A stretch of 64,000 nucleotides of DNA from Megaleporinus macrocephalus (lineage: Eukaryota > Chordata > Actinopteri > Characiformes > Anostomidae): positions 16,999,341 to 17,063,340 of the forward strand of contig CM038726.1 of the NCBI GenBank assembly GCA_021613375.1, written 5' to 3'. Below, piece by piece: positions 61,041-64,000 of this stretch (its first letter is position 1; the number at the start of each line of letters is the position of its first letter). The notes beneath the pieces were generated by a model that had not been told where the DNA came from, made no database searches, and saw nothing but the letters and a program-made list of their open reading frames with translations. Position numbers and translations under genes: made by a program.

Positions 61041-62269
61041 TATATATATTTATTTGTTATGTATTTTCAACACTACATGTACAATGCATAGTACAATATC
61101 AGTGCTCATTTGCCCTGCAGTTCTGAGAACTGTCACATTTAGCTGGTTTGATAATCAATTGTTTTGTTTTAGGCAGTGCTCCATAAACTCACCTAACCCT
61201 AACATAAAGTAACAAAAACTGTCTTCTAAAACTGTGCTGGGATCTAAAGAGTTAATGATTTAAGGTGCATGGACAGATTAGAACATGTTCATGTCCAAAT
61301 AAAGCAGGACTGTTTTTGGTACAGCTCAGAAAGTGTAGATGTAGAGCCCAGAAGAAGACTATAAAGTCCAAGAAAACAGATATGGGCCCTTTAAAAAGCA
61401 GCACGGCCCCTACTCTACATGCCTGGCTTGATGGAGAGGAAGACAGAGCCCATTGACTGGTGAAGCCTCAGATCTACAGCCATCGACACAGAAAACACTC
61501 TCACGTGCCTGCAGCTTCTGTACACGAGTAAAGGGACACAGCTCTGTTTCACCAGCTCGCTCACACCGACCTCTATTTCTCTGCTTATCGTACCTCAACT
61601 TCACACTTTCTTGTGTTTTGTGTTTGTTTTTTTTCTTTGTTTGTTATTTTTTATCTTTCCCCCCCTCTCTCGCCCTTGTTTTCCCTCCTTTCTCTCTTCT
61701 TCTCTTCCTCAAAGATTTTCAGAGAGTACTCCTGGGATACGCGCCGTCTTTCAAGCACTGAACCCTAAAACAGTATCTGCGTGTGTGTGTTGCCGATTGG
61801 CAGAGGTGAAACCAGGCAGAAGACTCAAAGAGTGATTGGAGCAAAGGGGTTTTCTGGACGGATCCGTGTTCGCCGTGCCTTCTGGGAGTTGGAGTATCGA
61901 GCCCCGTGTTCTAAAAGACACGTCCAGTTTCCGGAAGAGGAAAACAACTGACATCCATTTTCCTGCCTTTGACACTGACAGCAGGGCTACAGGGAACGCT
62001 TATCAAAGTGAAGTCCATATGAAAGGATGGTCGTAGCAAAAGAGCAGGAGAGAGATGAGGGGTGGGGTGGAGGGGGGACAAAGATGGGGTAGGGTTCCGT
62101 CCAAGCCATCATCAATCACGGTACGTCTGAGGGTATGAAAGTTTCTCACTACATTCAAAGAATTATTTTTTTCAGCTCTAAGGTTACGCTCCGCTCCGGA
62201 AGGAAGTCTGAGGTGCCGAATTCTGTCAAACACATGAAGCGGTGGGACTTAGCCGGTTTTGGCCCCTCA

Positions 62270-62480
62270 AGCCCTTCATAGCACCTTATCATAAAATCCC
62301 ATGAAAGAAGTGGGCTTCGGATGTCAATCGGCAAAGAAGATAAGGAAAATTATTTCAAAGATTTATCTTTGGGAGATTTGCTGTTCTCCTGAGTGACTTC
62401 AGGCAGAGATCAACTGCCATGGAAACATTCTCTGGGCTTTCTTTAAATTTCCACTCTAAACGGCCAAGCAGGTGCATAAG
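62270..62480. promoter_or_regulatory. candidate conserved noncoding element
   Basis: Unique repeat-free sequence with AGATAAGGAAAATTATTTCA, TTTATCTTTGGGAGATTTGC and GCCATGGAAACATTCTC: GATA-type sites in both directions beside TCF-like CAAAGAT. A guess from composition only. Confidence 0.25.
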
Positions 62481-63156
62481 AGCTCCACTCCTTTGTAGAC
62501 CCTACTCTTAATTTAACTCTTCAGTCCTCTGAATCTTAAAAACAACAAAAACTCCCAATAAAAACTGTTGTCCGTGTTGTTATTAGCATTGCTCCCCTAT
62601 AAAAACCCCCATCATTCAGGAGGTTCCACCAGTGGAAGTTATAAGGAAGCCAACACACAGAAACTGGAACTCCTAAAAACCATGCAAGACCACCAAACCT
62701 GTCTTAATCACATAAACAGTGCTTTCGTTTCTGGGAGATCAAGCTGCGCTCTGGCTTACGAGCTGTACATCCTTCCACTGGGAGAAGACCACGCAGCACT
62801 GAGGCTGAAAGGTTGTGCAGCTGCCAAGAAGCCTTTACTGAGAAAAAGTACAAAACATCAGACATCTGAGAAAGATGGTGGGGTACAGTTTTACGGACCG
62901 CTGAGGCTAAATCGGATCGATCTCTGTAAGCAACTCTGAAAGCAGCATATACACCACTGAAGCACCACAGAACTCCTCAAACTCTTCACCATGTTTACAA
63001 TCATCAGTCAAGCAACCTGGAGAACAAGTGCAGGTCGGGGAGGTGTGACAACAGGCTGAGTTTCTTTTTGATAGGAAGCATCATGAATGTAGAGAGGTTT
63101 AAAAAAAATCAAGCAGGCACACTGCAGAGAAGTTTAAGATATACTTATCAAACAAA

Positions 63157-63544
63157 TAGGGGTGTAAGAAAATATTGAAATATCGAATATGGGGAGATTA
63201 TGTTTATTGATACTGTATTGATTCTCAAAAACACAGTATTGGTACACAGATTCCTGGCAGACAGTGAATCAATGTGTGTTGTGTTTAAACCTCTGAACAC
63301 TAGATGGCAGTGTTGTAATCCATTTTCAGCTCCACTCCAACATTAACAAGCAGCACAAGGGCTCAATGTTATTGTAAGTATTGATAAACCTGTTTATACA
63401 GTGGAGTGTTTTAATAGTAGGATTAGAAAAATCGCAATATATCACTTTGCTTGCAGTATCGCAATATATTGAGATATATTGAATCGTGACCGCTCTATCA
63501 CAATACGTATTGTATCGCCAGGTTCTTGCCAATACACAGCCCTA
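63157..63544 (+). mobile_element. hAT nonautonomous element, family 1, copy 3
   Basis: Flanked by perfect CAAACAAA duplications at 63149-63156 and 63545-63552. Ends TAGGGGTGTAAGAAAATATT and CTTGCCAATACACAGCCCTA. 388 bp, no transposase. The 8-bp duplication and TAGGG ends place it in hAT. The best copy of the family in this window, and the one that defines its ends. Confidence 0.92.
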
Positions 63545-63687
63545 CAAACAAAGAAGCTGCTGGTGTTCTCAGAATAACAGACTCTCCATTCCAGAGTCCA
63601 GACCACAACATGACTAAATGCGTTTGGGTGGACTTTTGGTGGCATTTTCTAATTTTCACAATACAAAGTCTGAAAGTTGCATGTGTC

Positions 63688-63740
63688 AGAATCAGAATCA
63701 GAAATATTTTATTGATCCCAGGGGGAAATTGCAGTTATTA
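63688..63740 (+). repeat. fish interspersed repeat (TTTATTGATCCC type)
   Basis: AGAATCAGAAATATTTTATT followed by GATCCCAGGGGGAAATTGC, a phrase repeated many times in fish genomes. Only this short conserved core is present; its family is not assigned. Confidence 0.6.
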
Positions 63741-64000
63741 CAGTAGCAGCTGTAGAAGAATGTAGAAGAATAAACACTCTAATAATAATTTACAACATAA
63801 AAGAAATTTATAATATGTACACATATATAAGTATATACTGTATATATATAAAAAATATCAGATACCTTTAAAAAACTGAAACAAGGTCCTCAAAAATAAT
63901 GTAGCTGCAATAAAAGCAAGATAGCTGAAAACATCTACTACATTTAGGTTTTTTGTGTATTTTGATGCTGAAAAATTAACAACCTGACCTTCATTTCCAT

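Larger units (their letters stand above)
56437..64000 (-). other. dab2ip intron upstream of exon A (partial)
   Basis: No upstream dab2ip exon (expected to resemble KRTKSQPKLDR) was found in any frame. Holds a Tc1 relic (57180-58002), a diverged tandem repeat (58060-58420), MITE A copy 5, hAT family 1 copy 3 and the 63690-63740 repeat. 58750-59900 and 61050-63100 are unique, the latter GC-richer with possible CNEs. Confidence 0.7.

Noticed and set aside
61740..62240. possible alternative first exon or promoter of dab2ip
   Set aside because: Somewhat GC-rich with an ETS-like CCGGAAG, but no frame on the minus strand resembles a known DAB2IP N-terminus, and no donor with matching phase was evident.

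Overview
The window is vertebrate genomic DNA, almost certainly from a teleost fish. The reasons are a split gene with GT-AG introns, a tRNA-derived SINE of the common fish 'GGTGGTGTAGTGG' type, several Tc1/mariner and hAT element families, and many dinucleotide repeats. I cannot name the species from the sequence.

Only one gene is recognisable. It is the middle of dab2ip (DAB2-interacting protein / AIP1, a SynGAP-family Ras GTPase-activating protein), on the minus strand. Nine coding exons lie between 56436 and 5658. All junctions are GT-AG with consistent phase, and together they encode 864 residues. In protein order these are the end of the PH domain, the C2 domain, the whole RasGAP domain and the large Ser/Pro-rich region. 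The first exons lie beyond 64000 and the last exons (coiled coil, C-terminus) lie before 1. The long Ser/Pro-rich exon identifies DAB2IP rather than RASAL2 or SYNGAP1.

Everything else is intron. From low to high coordinates: 1-5657 holds a hAT-like fragment, a palindrome, a MITE and a 1.9-kb GTAAGT-rich tetranucleotide array followed by (TATC)n. The 9316-16399 intron holds a 5-kb 22/28-bp minisatellite. The 16602-18749 intron starts with an approximately 300-nt pure pyrimidine tract (sense strand) at the splice acceptor. The 26.5-kb intron 22205-48712 is a transposon landfill: Tc1 relics, hAT elements with 8-bp target duplications, a DD36E Tc1 relic, an element with a SANT/Myb-like ORF, a hAT element carrying a 55-bp minisatellite, and nested inverted repeats. 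The remaining introns hold more copies of the same families, a SINE and a few unique stretches that look like conserved noncoding DNA.

I found no self-contained new gene system. The most interesting signals are structural: an AG-free zone of more than 300 nt at one acceptor of the GAP domain, splice-motif-rich tandem arrays beside exons, two tandem arrays with higher-order duplication, and several small element families that may not be catalogued.
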